From assembly GCF_023074075.1 (NCBI RefSeq), contig NZ_JADPKT010000003.1, forward strand, positions 62,001 through 126,000: a stretch of DNA of 64,000 nt, given 5' to 3'. This document shows, one piece after another, positions 24,987 through 38,817 of this stretch. A program made the position numbers and the translations under genes. The notes beneath the pieces were generated by a model. That model did no database searches. It was not told the origin of the DNA and worked only from the letters and a program-made list of their open reading frames with translations. Position 1 is the stretch's first letter. Each line of letters opens with the position of its first letter. This DNA is from Bradyrhizobium sp. 138 (lineage in GTDB: Bacteria > Pseudomonadota > Alphaproteobacteria > Rhizobiales > Xanthobacteraceae).

Positions 24987-27746
24987 ATGCATCACCCCGC
25001 TTCGAAGCCGCCCTTCGATCCCTCGATCCCGGTCTCGCCGAACAACCCATGTCCGTTCCTGCGCGGCCTCGCCGGTGAAGGTTTCGTCGAGGGCGGAACC
25101 GTTCCGCTCAACACGCTCTCGCAGACCATCGCGAATGCGACCGGCGAGACGGGGCTGAAGAAGATCTCGGCCCGCATCCAGGTCCGCGGCGTTGCGCTGA
25201 TCGCCAACGGCATCAAGCACATTCTGAAGAGCATCTGGTCGGGCGCGCAGCTCGACGCGCTGCGCGGTGGTCCGCTCGACAAGCGCGGCGCCGGCTCGCG
25301 CATCCTCGGCGTCGACGGCAAGGTCAACGAAGACGAGATCGCACGGCTCGCGAGCTTCGGCCGGACCTACACCGACCCGCGCACCGGCAGCAGCGAGCCC
25401 GGCCTCAACGCCGCGGAAATCCAGAGCTTCATGCGCGACAACCTCAAGCGCGCCGGCAGCGCCGCACGCTGGTACTACAAGCTGCTGATGAAGTTCGAAT
25501 GGCCCATCCTTTTGAAGATCATCGGCAAGGGCAAGCAGGACGAGGAACGCTATCTCAGCGTGGCCGACGTGCGCACGCTGTTTGAGGAGCGCAAATTCCC
25601 CGACAGTATCAATCAGCGGATCTTGTCGCAGCCGCTGCTGTCGGCCTGCCAGCTCCGCTTTCGCTGGGCCGTCGCGCTCACGGCGTTCGTCATCGGCCTT
25701 GGCCTCGTCGCGCTGGTGGCGGTCGCCGAATTCCCCAACCAGGTCCGCGCCATCCTGCCCCAGAAGGGGATCCTCGTGAATCTTCTGCCGCCGCCCTTGC
25801 CTGCGGTCCCGGAGACGAAGGCCGCCTTCTGGCTCGAGCAGAACTGGTCGCTGAAAGACCGGCACTGGTTCCATCATGCCAGCCAGGGTACCGCGACCTT
25901 CCCGGTGCCCTACGAATGGTTCATCGCGCTGGAGCAGCCGCGGCTTCATCTGTTCTCAAAGCCGGGCATGATGAAGGACAGCGCCTATCTCGAAGGCTTC
26001 GGCTTCATCCCGAGCCCGCAGTCGATCCAGACCGACACGACGACACTGCGCCGCTTCGGTTACGCCAATGTCTATGAGACGACGCAGCCATCGGACTGGT
26101 CGACCAGATGGACGCCGGTGGAGAACGTCGACGGCCTGCCGGTCGGCTTTGCGCGAATGACCGGCGTCGTCGATCCCGCGACCGGCCGTCGCGAGGAAGA
26201 CAAGATCGGGCTGACCTGCGCGGCCTGCCACACCGGCCAGATCCATTACCAGGGCGTGGACGTCCGCTTCGACGGCGGCCCGGCCATGACCGACCTGAAG
26301 AAGCTGGAGCTCTCCACCGGCCTCTCGATCGCCTACACGCTGTACGTTCCGTTCCGCTTCCAGCGCTTTGCCGATCGCGTGCTCGGCCCCGACGCCAGCA
26401 AGACGGACCGCGCCGCACTCAAGCAGAAACTCAGCGCGATCGGCACGTTCCTGATCGACTGGGCGCAAACCCAGCAAAAGACGATTGAAGGCAAGAAGAC
26501 CTGGAACGGCCGGCAGCAGCAGGACACGGAGGAAGGGTTCGGCCGCCTCGACGCGCTCAACCGCATCGGCAACCAGGTGTTCTCGCAGGATCTCGCGCTG
26601 AGCGGGGTCAAGGGATTCGAGAAGAACCTGCACGCCCAGGACGCCCCGGTCAGCTACCCCGCGATCTGGACCGTGCCCTGGTTCAAGTTCGCCCAATACG
26701 ACGCCTCGATCGAGCAGCCGTTGATCCGCAACGCAGGCGAAGCGCTCGGCGTGACCGCGCTGCTCAATCTGTCCGACGCTTATCCCGCGGACAGGCTGTG
26801 GCGCTCTTCGGTGAACATCAGGACACTCGGCTGGATCGAAGACATGCTGAGAGGCCCGGATCCGTTCAAGGCGGCCGAGCCGAAGTTCGGCGGGCTGCTG
26901 GCGCCGAAATGGCCCTCGCAGATCCTCGGCGACGCTTGGCGGATCGATCAGAAGAAGGCTGAGAATGGCCGCAAGATCTACGAACAGATGTGTTCCGGAT
27001 GTCACCTGCCGGCGGTCAACACCGACGCTTTCTGGTCCTCGTCGCATTGGGAGCAGAGCGGCGACAGCAAGGTGCTGAACGCCGTCACGATTCCGCTCAA
27101 GGAGATCAATACGGATCCCGAACAGTCGCTCGTTCTCGGCAACAGGGTTGTCGATGTGCCCGGTTTCCTGAAAGTGAACACGGGCGACCTCCAGACATGG
27201 TGGCAATGCGAGGTCCCGACCGCCAGCAAGTCCCCCAACGAGATGGTCTATGCGCTGGGCCTCATGACGGTGGTCGATCTCGTCGCGCGCAAATGGATGG
27301 ACGACGAGAAGGTCCCGGAGGCCGAGCGGGGGAAGATGTGGAATCTCGCGCGCAAGAATTGCCTCAATCCGGCGCCCGATCCGCGCTATCGCGCGCGGCC
27401 GCTGAACGGCATCTGGGCCACGGCGCCTTACTTGCACAACGGTTCGGTGCCTTCACTGTATTGGCTGCTGAAGCCGGCGAGCGAGCGCCCGACCAGATTC
27501 TGCATGGGCCGCCGCGACTATGACCCCGTGACCGTCGGCTTTGCGGTCACCGCAAACGAGACGTGCAAGACGGGTGAAACGCAGTTCTCGGCGGGGTCGG
27601 AGCAGGATCCGATCCAGGGCAACAGCGTGCTCGGCCATTCCTTCGAGCGCAAGGATGGCGAGCCGAAACGCCCCGGCGTGATCGGCCGCATGTTCAAGGA
27701 CGACGCCGAGCGCTACGATCTGATCGAGTATCTGAAGACGCTGTAG
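24987..27746 (+). CDS. Membrane-anchored di-haem cytochrome c peroxidase-like protein with an unusual N-terminal domain
   Basis: The 919-residue protein has three parts. Residues 1-220 form a predicted cytoplasmic domain opening with NPCPFLRGLAGEGFVEGG, reminiscent of the PCP haem-thiolate motif of family 2 peroxidases, and later YLSVADVRTLFEERKFP. One membrane helix lies at about 228-250. The large exported part carries two haem c sites, CAACH at residue 411 and CSGCH at 669, and the APYLHNGSVPSL motif known from RoxA/MauG-like and CcpA-like di-haem proteins. Domain order and size are unlike CcpA (about 330 residues) or RoxA (about 650). Substrate and electron partner are unknown. The gene stands alone. 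Confidence 0.8.
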   Translation: MHHPASKPPFDPSIPVSPNNPCPFLRGLAGEGFVEGGTVPLNTLSQTIANATGETGLKKISARIQVRGVALIANGIKHILKSIWSGAQLDALRGGPLDKRGAGSRILGVDGKVNEDEIARLASFGRTYTDPRTGSSEPGLNAAEIQSFMRDNLKRAGSAARWYYKLLMKFEWPILLKIIGKGKQDEERYLSVADVRTLFEERKFPDSINQRILSQPLLSACQLRFRWAVALTAFVIGLGLVALVAVAEFPNQVRAILPQKGILVNLLPPPLPAVPETKAAFWLEQNWSLKDRHWFHHASQGTATFPVPYEWFIALEQPRLHLFSKPGMMKDSAYLEGFGFIPSPQSIQTDTTTLRRFGYANVYETTQPSDWSTRWTPVENVDGLPVGFARMTGVVDPATGRREEDKIGLTCAACHTGQIHYQGVDVRFDGGPAMTDLKKLELSTGLSIAYTLYVPFRFQRFADRVLGPDASKTDRAALKQKLSAIGTFLIDWAQTQQKTIEGKKTWNGRQQQDTEEGFGRLDALNRIGNQVFSQDLALSGVKGFEKNLHAQDAPVSYPAIWTVPWFKFAQYDASIEQPLIRNAGEALGVTALLNLSDAYPADRLWRSSVNIRTLGWIEDMLRGPDPFKAAEPKFGGLLAPKWPSQILGDAWRIDQKKAENGRKIYEQMCSGCHLPAVNTDAFWSSSHWEQSGDSKVLNAVTIPLKEINTDPEQSLVLGNRVVDVPGFLKVNTGDLQTWWQCEVPTASKSPNEMVYALGLMTVVDLVARKWMDDEKVPEAERGKMWNLARKNCLNPAPDPRYRARPLNGIWATAPYLHNGSVPSLYWLLKPASERPTRFCMGRRDYDPVTVGFAVTANETCKTGETQFSAGSEQDPIQGNSVLGHSFERKDGEPKRPGVIGRMFKDDAERYDLIEYLKTL

Positions 27747-27767
27747 CTAACTCCGGCGACAGTACGC

Positions 27768-27892
27768 TCCCTCTCCCGCTTGCGGGGGAGGGCTGGGGTG
27801 GGGGTATCTCAACGGGCGAGAACCCCCAAGAGGATAGAGCCCTCACCCGGCGCTGCGCGCCGACCTCTCCCGCAGGCGGGAGAGGTGAAACA
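27768..27892. repeat. Dispersed CT/AG-rich intergenic repeat
   Basis: Two CTCTCCCGC-type tracts with their complements (GCGGGGGAGGG and GCGGGAGAGG) alternate in this 125-base stretch, a pattern common between Bradyrhizobium genes. It separates the convergent di-haem and lysophospholipase genes and may act as a transcription end. Confidence 0.65.
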
Positions 27893-27915
27893 CGCACCGC
27901 CTTCGCGGATGCCCC

Positions 27916-28863
27916 TCACTTGAACAGCGGCGTGCCCGGCACGAAGGCGTCGAAGGCGGCCCAGAACTGGGAGCGGTAGCGATCCTGCTCCTGGAGGATC
28001 TCGTGCTTGGCGCCGGCGATCACGAGATGGGATCCGGCGCGCAAGTGATAGGCAAATTCTTCGATCGCCGCGGTGGAGACGACGCTGTCGTTGGAGGCCG
28101 CCAGCATCAGGATCGGCTGGCGGATCTGCGAGGGGTAGTTCACGCCCTTGAACGTGTGCATCGCGCGGAAGGCGGTATCGGCCCAGGCGACGGTCGGTGA
28201 CGCCAGCCCGAGCGTCGGATCCTCCTCCAGGATCGCGGCATTGCGTGCATAGCGCACCGGATCGCTGGTGACGGGATTGTTGATGAAGGGATCGAGCCCG
28301 GTGAGGCGGTCGCTGCCGCCGGGGACATAACGGCCGCCCTGCCCGAGCAGACGCATCGTCTTCAGCAATGCACGCACTGGAAGCGAGGTGGTGCGGCCGG
28401 GCAGATCGATCATCGGTGCCGACAGCACCATGCGGTCGAACCAGCGCTTGCCCGCATGGGCCACCCGCAGCATCACCGTGCCGCCCATGGAGTGGGCCAG
28501 CGCGAAGAAGGGCGGCGGGCAATCCGGCAGCACCACCTGCTGCACGAAGGCCTCGACGTCGACCTCGAAATCGGAGAAGTCGCGCACATAGCCCTTGCGC
28601 GGATCGCGCAGGCGGCGCGAGGAATGGCCCTGCCCGCGCCAGTCGATCATCGCCACCGCAAAGCCGCGGTCGCGCAGATCGCGCACGGTCTCGAAATATT
28701 TCTCGATCTGCTCGCTGCGTCCGGTGAAGACGCAGACGGTGCCCTTGCGGTTCGCCGGCGGCGCCCAGCGCGCAAAGCGCAGCTCGGCGCCATCGGGGGT
28801 CTTGATGGTGCCACTGACGACGTTTTCGGGGACGGGATTGGACGGGATCGAGACCAGCGTCAT
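27916..28863 (-). CDS. Alpha/beta hydrolase, lysophospholipase (PldB-like)
   Basis: The 315-residue soluble protein belongs to the serine aminopeptidase/lysophospholipase L2-like group. The nucleophile is Ser in FALAHSMGGTVML, with a preceding AMIDWRGQGHSSR motif typical of this group. The Asp lies in LAASNDSVV and the His in GAKHEIL. No signal peptide is present, so it is cytoplasmic or membrane-peripheral. It probably hydrolyses lysophospholipids or monoacylglycerols. The gene is divergent from the heat-shock gene and its leader. Confidence 0.87.
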   Translation of the reverse strand: MTLVSIPSNPVPENVVSGTIKTPDGAELRFARWAPPANRKGTVCVFTGRSEQIEKYFETVRDLRDRGFAVAMIDWRGQGHSSRRLRDPRKGYVRDFSDFEVDVEAFVQQVVLPDCPPPFFALAHSMGGTVMLRVAHAGKRWFDRMVLSAPMIDLPGRTTSLPVRALLKTMRLLGQGGRYVPGGSDRLTGLDPFINNPVTSDPVRYARNAAILEEDPTLGLASPTVAWADTAFRAMHTFKGVNYPSQIRQPILMLAASNDSVVSTAAIEEFAYHLRAGSHLVIAGAKHEILQEQDRYRSQFWAAFDAFVPGTPLFK

Positions 28864-29026
28864 GATTGGAGGTGCTTGGGCGCGAAGTGCTGCAAATCAA
28901 GGGGCCAAAGCGCCGAAAAGGCGCAAATGCCGCCCTCTTGAACGCCGTCTCGTTCCACCCATATCACCTTCGTGCAGGCCGCTACCAGTGTTTCGGAACC
29001 GGAACATCAGGCTGCACACAGACTAA

Positions 29027-29082
29027 AGCCCGGCCCGATTGGCGGGCGGGTACCCAACAGTCGCTCAATGGAGGACTTGACC
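29027..29082 (+). promoter_or_regulatory. ROSE-like RNA thermometer in the leader of the small heat-shock gene
   Basis: Just before the ATG, AGTC (29059-29062), a bulged G (29063) and CTC (29064-29066) pair with GAG (29071-29073) and GACT (29074-29077) around an AATG loop. The hairpin hides the GGAGG ribosome site. The word TCGCT fits the UYGCU consensus of ROSE elements, where the bulged G opposite the Shine-Dalgarno makes the stem melt at heat-shock temperature. A G+C-rich hairpin at about 29027-29050 precedes it, as in multi-stem ROSE leaders. ROSE elements were first described in Bradyrhizobium small heat-shock genes. Confidence 0.78.
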
Positions 29083-29553
29083 ATGCGTAGCTACGATCTC
29101 ACCCCGTTCTATCGTTCCACCGTCGGCTTCGACCGCCTCTTCAACCTGCTCGACCAGGCCGGTTCGGACGGCAGCCCCGGTTATCCCCCCTACAACATCG
29201 AGCGTACCGGCGAGAACGCCTACCGCATCACCGTTGCGGTCTCGGGCTTCGCCAAGGATGAGCTCTCCATCGTCGCGAAGGAAAACACGCTGACGATCAA
29301 GGGCGAGAAGGTCGCAGGCGAGAACTCGAAGTCCGAAGTGCTCTACCGCGGTATCGCCGCGCGTGCCTTCGAGCGCGCCTTCCAGCTTGCCGACTTCGTG
29401 CAGGTCAAGGACGCCTCGCTCGAGAACGGGCTGCTTCACGTCGATCTCGTCCGCGAGATTCCCGAGGCGAAGAAACCCCGCCAGATCGCGATCAATGCCG
29501 GCGCACCGAAGGCGCAGGTGATCGAGAACTCGGCCGCGCAAGCCGCCGCGTAA
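29083..29553 (+). CDS. Class A small heat-shock protein (Hsp20/IbpA type)
   Basis: The 156-residue chaperone starts MRSYDLTPFYRSTVGFDRLF, the N-terminus typical of rhizobial class A Hsp20. The alpha-crystallin domain (about residues 38-130) contains the YRITVAVSGF strands and the ENGLLHVDL stretch near its end (the family's GVL-type motif). It binds unfolding proteins and keeps them soluble during heat shock. The ATG at 29083 has GGAGG eight bases upstream, inside the proposed thermometer. A strong terminator follows at 29581-29612, so the gene is monocistronic. Confidence 0.92.
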   Translation: MRSYDLTPFYRSTVGFDRLFNLLDQAGSDGSPGYPPYNIERTGENAYRITVAVSGFAKDELSIVAKENTLTIKGEKVAGENSKSEVLYRGIAARAFERAFQLADFVQVKDASLENGLLHVDLVREIPEAKKPRQIAINAGAPKAQVIENSAAQAAA

Positions 29554-29580
29554 ACCGCACAACGCTGCTTCCAAGTTACG

Positions 29581-29612
29581 AAAACGCCCCGGTGCCCCGG
29601 GGCGTTTTTTTG
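29581..29612 (+). terminator. Rho-independent terminator of the small heat-shock gene
   Basis: ACGCCCCGG and its complement pair around a short loop and are followed by seven T residues; A residues upstream make it potentially bidirectional. Confidence 0.9.
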
Positions 29613-29703
29613 CGCCGCATCACAGAGCGGTGAAGGCGCGTAACGGCGCCGCTGTGCGCTCCGTCCTTTGGGCATCGAGCCCAAAACAACACGGAGAACG
29701 ATC

Positions 29704-30474
29704 ATGACACTTTGGCGCAGCCTTTTCGTCGCCGCGAGCCTGCTGGCGGCTCCTCTCAGCCTCGCTCACGCACAGACACCGCAGACCGTGAAGGCGACGA
29801 ATGTCGTGCTGGTGCACGGCGCCTGGGCCGACGGCTCGAGCTGGTCGGAGGTGATCCCGATCCTCCAGGCCGCAGGCCTGCATGTGACGGCTGTGCAGAA
29901 TCCGCTGTCCTCGCTTGCCGACTCCGTCGAGGCGACCAAGCGCGCGCTGGCCGAGCAGGACGGGCCGACCGTGCTAGTCGCGCATTCCTGGGGCGGCACC
30001 GTGATCAGCCAGGTCGGCACCGATCCGAAGGTGACCGGCCTCGTCTATATCGCGGCACGCGCGCCCGATGCGAACGAGGATTTCGTCGCCCTGTCAAAGC
30101 AGTTTCCGACCGGTCCGGTGCGCGCCGGCATCGTCGAACATGACGGCTACACCAAGCTCTCGGAGGACGCCTTCCTGAAGTATTTTGCCAACGGCGTGAA
30201 GCCGGAGCAGGCCAAGGAGCTCTACGCCGTGCAATGGCCGACCGCGGCTTCGATCTTCGCCGGCCGCACCACGGAAGCGGCATGGCATTCGAAGCCGAGC
30301 TGGTACGCAGTGTCGAAGAACGACTACACCATCAATCCCGATCTCGAGCGCTTCCTCGCCAAGCGCATGAACGCCACCACGGTCGAGCTCGATGCCGGCC
30401 ACCTCTCACTGGTGTCGCATCCGAAGGAGGTGGCGAATTTGATCCTGGAAGCGGCGGGGTATCCGCGGAGCTGA
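29704..30474 (+). CDS. Exported alpha/beta hydrolase (HNL/methylesterase-like)
   Basis: The 256-residue protein begins with a signal peptide (about 24 residues, ending AHAQ) and then follows the plant hydroxynitrile lyase/methylesterase-like fold seen in many bacterial exported esterases. Features are VVLVHGAWADGSSW, the Ser nucleophile in VLVAHSWGGTVI, and the C-terminal His in DAGHLSLVSHP. A GGAG site precedes the ATG. A T-rich terminator follows at 30494. The substrate is unknown; it could be an aromatic or acyl ester in the periplasm. Confidence 0.86.
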   Translation: MTLWRSLFVAASLLAAPLSLAHAQTPQTVKATNVVLVHGAWADGSSWSEVIPILQAAGLHVTAVQNPLSSLADSVEATKRALAEQDGPTVLVAHSWGGTVISQVGTDPKVTGLVYIAARAPDANEDFVALSKQFPTGPVRAGIVEHDGYTKLSEDAFLKYFANGVKPEQAKELYAVQWPTAASIFAGRTTEAAWHSKPSWYAVSKNDYTINPDLERFLAKRMNATTVELDAGHLSLVSHPKEVANLILEAAGYPRS

Positions 30475-30493
30475 AGCTCAGGTCAAGTAACGA

Positions 30494-30523
30494 AAAAGCG
30501 CCCGAGTTTTATCGGGCGCTTTT
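30494..30523 (+). terminator. Rho-independent terminator of the exported esterase gene
   Basis: AAGCGCCCGA and its complement TCGGGCGCTT pair around a short loop and are followed by a broken T tract. The A tract on the other side suits the convergent minus-strand gene as well. Confidence 0.85.
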
Positions 30524-30569
30524 GTTTTGCTCAGCTCCCTCCCGAGGCCGGCGCGTCAAACCCGCAAGG

Positions 30570-31367
30570 CTAATCCAGCCCCTGAGCGGCAGGCATCTCC
30601 TGCGTCGGCAAGATCGTTGCCAGCGGCTTCGCCTGTCCGACCGTTGATGCCATGGCTTGTGGCGCGGCCTCGGCGGGCTTGGCCTGCGCGGCAGCGGTTT
30701 GCCGCGTGGCCTGCGCCTGCGGCGCTTGAGCTTGCGGCGCCGCGGGCTCGGCCGGCTTGGCGGCGGCAACCGGCGTCGCGCCGCGAGGCGGCGCGGCCTT
30801 GGGCAGCGGCACGGTCCGGCTCGCCACATGCGGGATCGCGGCGGGCGGCCGCGGCGGGCCGCTGCGGACCATGGTCGGCGGCGGCAGCGCGGTCTTCGGC
30901 CCGTAGGGCGCGACCGAACGCTCGTCATAGCCGGGCGCCATGCCATAGGCGTCGGCGGCCGGCATGAAGCGCAAGATTCTTCCGTCGCGGGCATCGATCA
31001 CGAGCCGGCCGTCGTCGCCGCGGCGGTCGATCACCGCGATGGTGTAGACGCTGCCGCGCAGGCGCGGGATGCCGAGCGGCGAGAAGCCGTTGTCGCGCAG
31101 CACCGCGTAGACCTCGGTGGCAGGCAGCAACGCCGGTGCCGGCCCCTGCCCTTCGTAGCCATAGTCGTAACCGTAGCCTTGACCGTAGCCTTGGCCGTAA
31201 CGCGGCGGCGGTGGCGGCGCGGCCTCCGGCGGCGCATAGGGTCCGTCGAAATCCGACACCGCGAGCACGCCCCCTCCCGCAACACCGCTCGCGGGAATCT
31301 GCGCCTGGGCAGTAGTTGCAGCCAGCGCCAGCGTGGCAGCAGCCACACATCCTGTGAAAAACTTCAT
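30570..31367 (-). CDS. Exported Pro/Ala-rich protein of unknown function
   Basis: The 265-residue product has a signal peptide (about residues 1-22, to TAQAQ). It is followed by a YGQGYGQGYGYDYGYEG tyrosine/glycine stretch and a short beta-rich domain at about 82-132 (EVYAVLRDNGFSPLGIPRLR, then VIDARDGRILRF) that looks PepSY-like in outline. A long Pro/Ala/Gln-rich low-complexity tail follows. I start at 31367 because AGGAG lies about ten bases upstream; a GTG three codons earlier abuts that site. It is a common but uncharacterised Bradyrhizobium envelope protein. Confidence 0.7.
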   Translation of the reverse strand: MKFFTGCVAAATLALAATTAQAQIPASGVAGGGVLAVSDFDGPYAPPEAAPPPPPRYGQGYGQGYGYDYGYEGQGPAPALLPATEVYAVLRDNGFSPLGIPRLRGSVYTIAVIDRRGDDGRLVIDARDGRILRFMPAADAYGMAPGYDERSVAPYGPKTALPPPTMVRSGPPRPPAAIPHVASRTVPLPKAAPPRGATPVAAAKPAEPAAPQAQAPQAQATRQTAAAQAKPAEAAPQAMASTVGQAKPLATILPTQEMPAAQGLD

Positions 31368-31859
31368 TTTCGACACGCTCCTGTCAGGCCCCGGATGACC
31401 TCGCGCTCTTTCGCTTCTTGCGGCGTGGCGCGCCTTCCGAAGGGTTGATCCGAAGCTTCATTTGGGATTTCGGCGCCCACAGGGCCGGATCGGGGCGCGT
31501 TTGCTTCAAAACGGCGGCCGCGCAACTTTTGGAAAGCGATTGATTGACATATCGGGAATCGGGACTTCCGCGCGCTTGTGTGCTAGACAAAAATTTGGCA
31601 AGGTGATGGTTAGGACAGGAAGACTGTCTCAATTTTGCCTGCGGTTCCGGCACAGGGATTGCAGCGAAAACTGGCACTTTCGAGCGCCGGCAAGGTACCA
31701 GGCAAAGCCGTTCTCGGGGACGAAGAACGCCTAGGCCTGAATTTAAGAAAATGCGGCTCGCAGCGGACGAGCGGTAACCCAGAGGCGGGTGCCGCGGAAC
31801 GCCGAAGGTGCGCCGAAGGTGGCGGTGAGGCAGCTTGCCGCATGGAGAGGATTGAAACA
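31368..31859. other. Upstream region of gltB
   Basis: About 490 bases separate the divergent exported-protein gene and gltB. The first in-frame ATG candidates of gltB fall within it (31842, 31860). I see no third gene. The region must hold the gltBD promoter, but no sigma-54 or NtrC-type site is clear to me. Confidence 0.4.
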
Positions 31860-36608
<4,749 letters not shown>

Positions 36609-36629
36609 GACAACTAAGCCCTCATGGTG

Positions 36630-36733
36630 AGGAGCGCGATAGCTGCGTCTCGAACCATGAGGTCACATCCGGGCCTCTATCCTTCGAGACGCGGCGCGAA
36701 GAGCGCGCCGCTCCTCAGGATGAGGGGAGAGAG
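36630..36733. repeat. Dispersed inverted repeat between gltB and gltD
   Basis: CCTCAT-type ends and complementary GAGGAGCGC and GCGCTCCTC-like arms enclose the words CTTCGAGACG and CCTCAGGATGAGG, which also occur in the nested repeat at 8075-8290. The transcript of the glutamate synthase operon would contain this hairpin. Confidence 0.7.
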
Positions 36734-36768
36734 AGCAAAGAACTTAAGCGGCAGGGACTTCGGGTTTA

Positions 36769-38220
<1,452 letters not shown>

Positions 38221-38251
38221 CTTCGCGCGCCGCTGCCGGATTTGTGAAAGG

Positions 38252-38356
38252 TGTCGTCGCCCGCGAAAGCGGGCGATCCAGTATCCCGCGACAGTTGTCG
38301 TCGACCGAGAAGGCGCAGCGTACTGGATGCCCCGCCTTCGCGGGGCATGACGACGG
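38252..38356. repeat. Dispersed inverted repeat (GTCGTCGCCCGCGAAAGCGGGCGATCC type)
   Basis: Complementary ends (GTCGTC with GACGAC) and internal ATCCAGTA and TACTGGAT words form a long imperfect hairpin. The same words recur at 55596-55700. It lies just upstream of the small gene at 38383. Confidence 0.7.
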
Positions 38357-38382
38357 AAAGAGTGGCGCCTCTGGACCCGGCC

Positions 38383-38790
38383 ATGCCCAAATATCACCCC
38401 ATCGCACAGCCCCTCCAAGTCAAGACGAGCCTGAGCGACCTCATCGCATTGACTTGGGAAGACCAGGGCGTTTGCGCCGACTTTGCGATTCCGGACGACG
38501 CATGGCGCGCTCTGACGGTTCAGTTCCACAGGACGCACGTCGTTCGAATTTTGGACGAAATGGCGCTTAGCCCCGAAAACGAGGACACTGTGTCCGAGGG
38601 ACTGATCGCCGAGCACTTCGCGTATCTCGTCGAAGACTCTTCATTCTGGAAGTCACAATCCGAAGCGCTCAAACTCATTCACAACAATGCTCGCCACTAT
38701 CGCTTTGTAACTGGCTGGACATGCCTTGACGTCATTTCAGACGAAGAGCCGGTCATCACAATAACCGCGAGACGGTCGAACCGCAGCTAG
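38383..38790 (+). CDS. Hypothetical protein, 135 residues
   Basis: I do not recognise this protein. It is acidic and soluble, with no signal peptide or membrane segment, and contains [20 protein letters not shown] and a C-terminal beta-rich end ([13 protein letters not shown]). I chose the ATG at 38383; an earlier start would place repeat DNA inside the gene. The ribosome site is weak. It stands alone between a repeat and a convergent outer-membrane gene. Its G+C looks lower than that of gltD, so it may be a recent arrival. Confidence 0.55.
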   Translation: MPKYHPIAQPLQVKTSLSDLIALTWEDQGVCADFAIPDDAWRALTVQFHRTHVVRILDEMALSPENEDTVSEGLIAEHFAYLVEDSSFWKSQSEALKLIHNNARHYRFVTGWTCLDVISDEEPVITITARRSNRS

Positions 38791-38817
38791 CTGATCGGAC
38801 AGCGACCGCGGCCCCCT

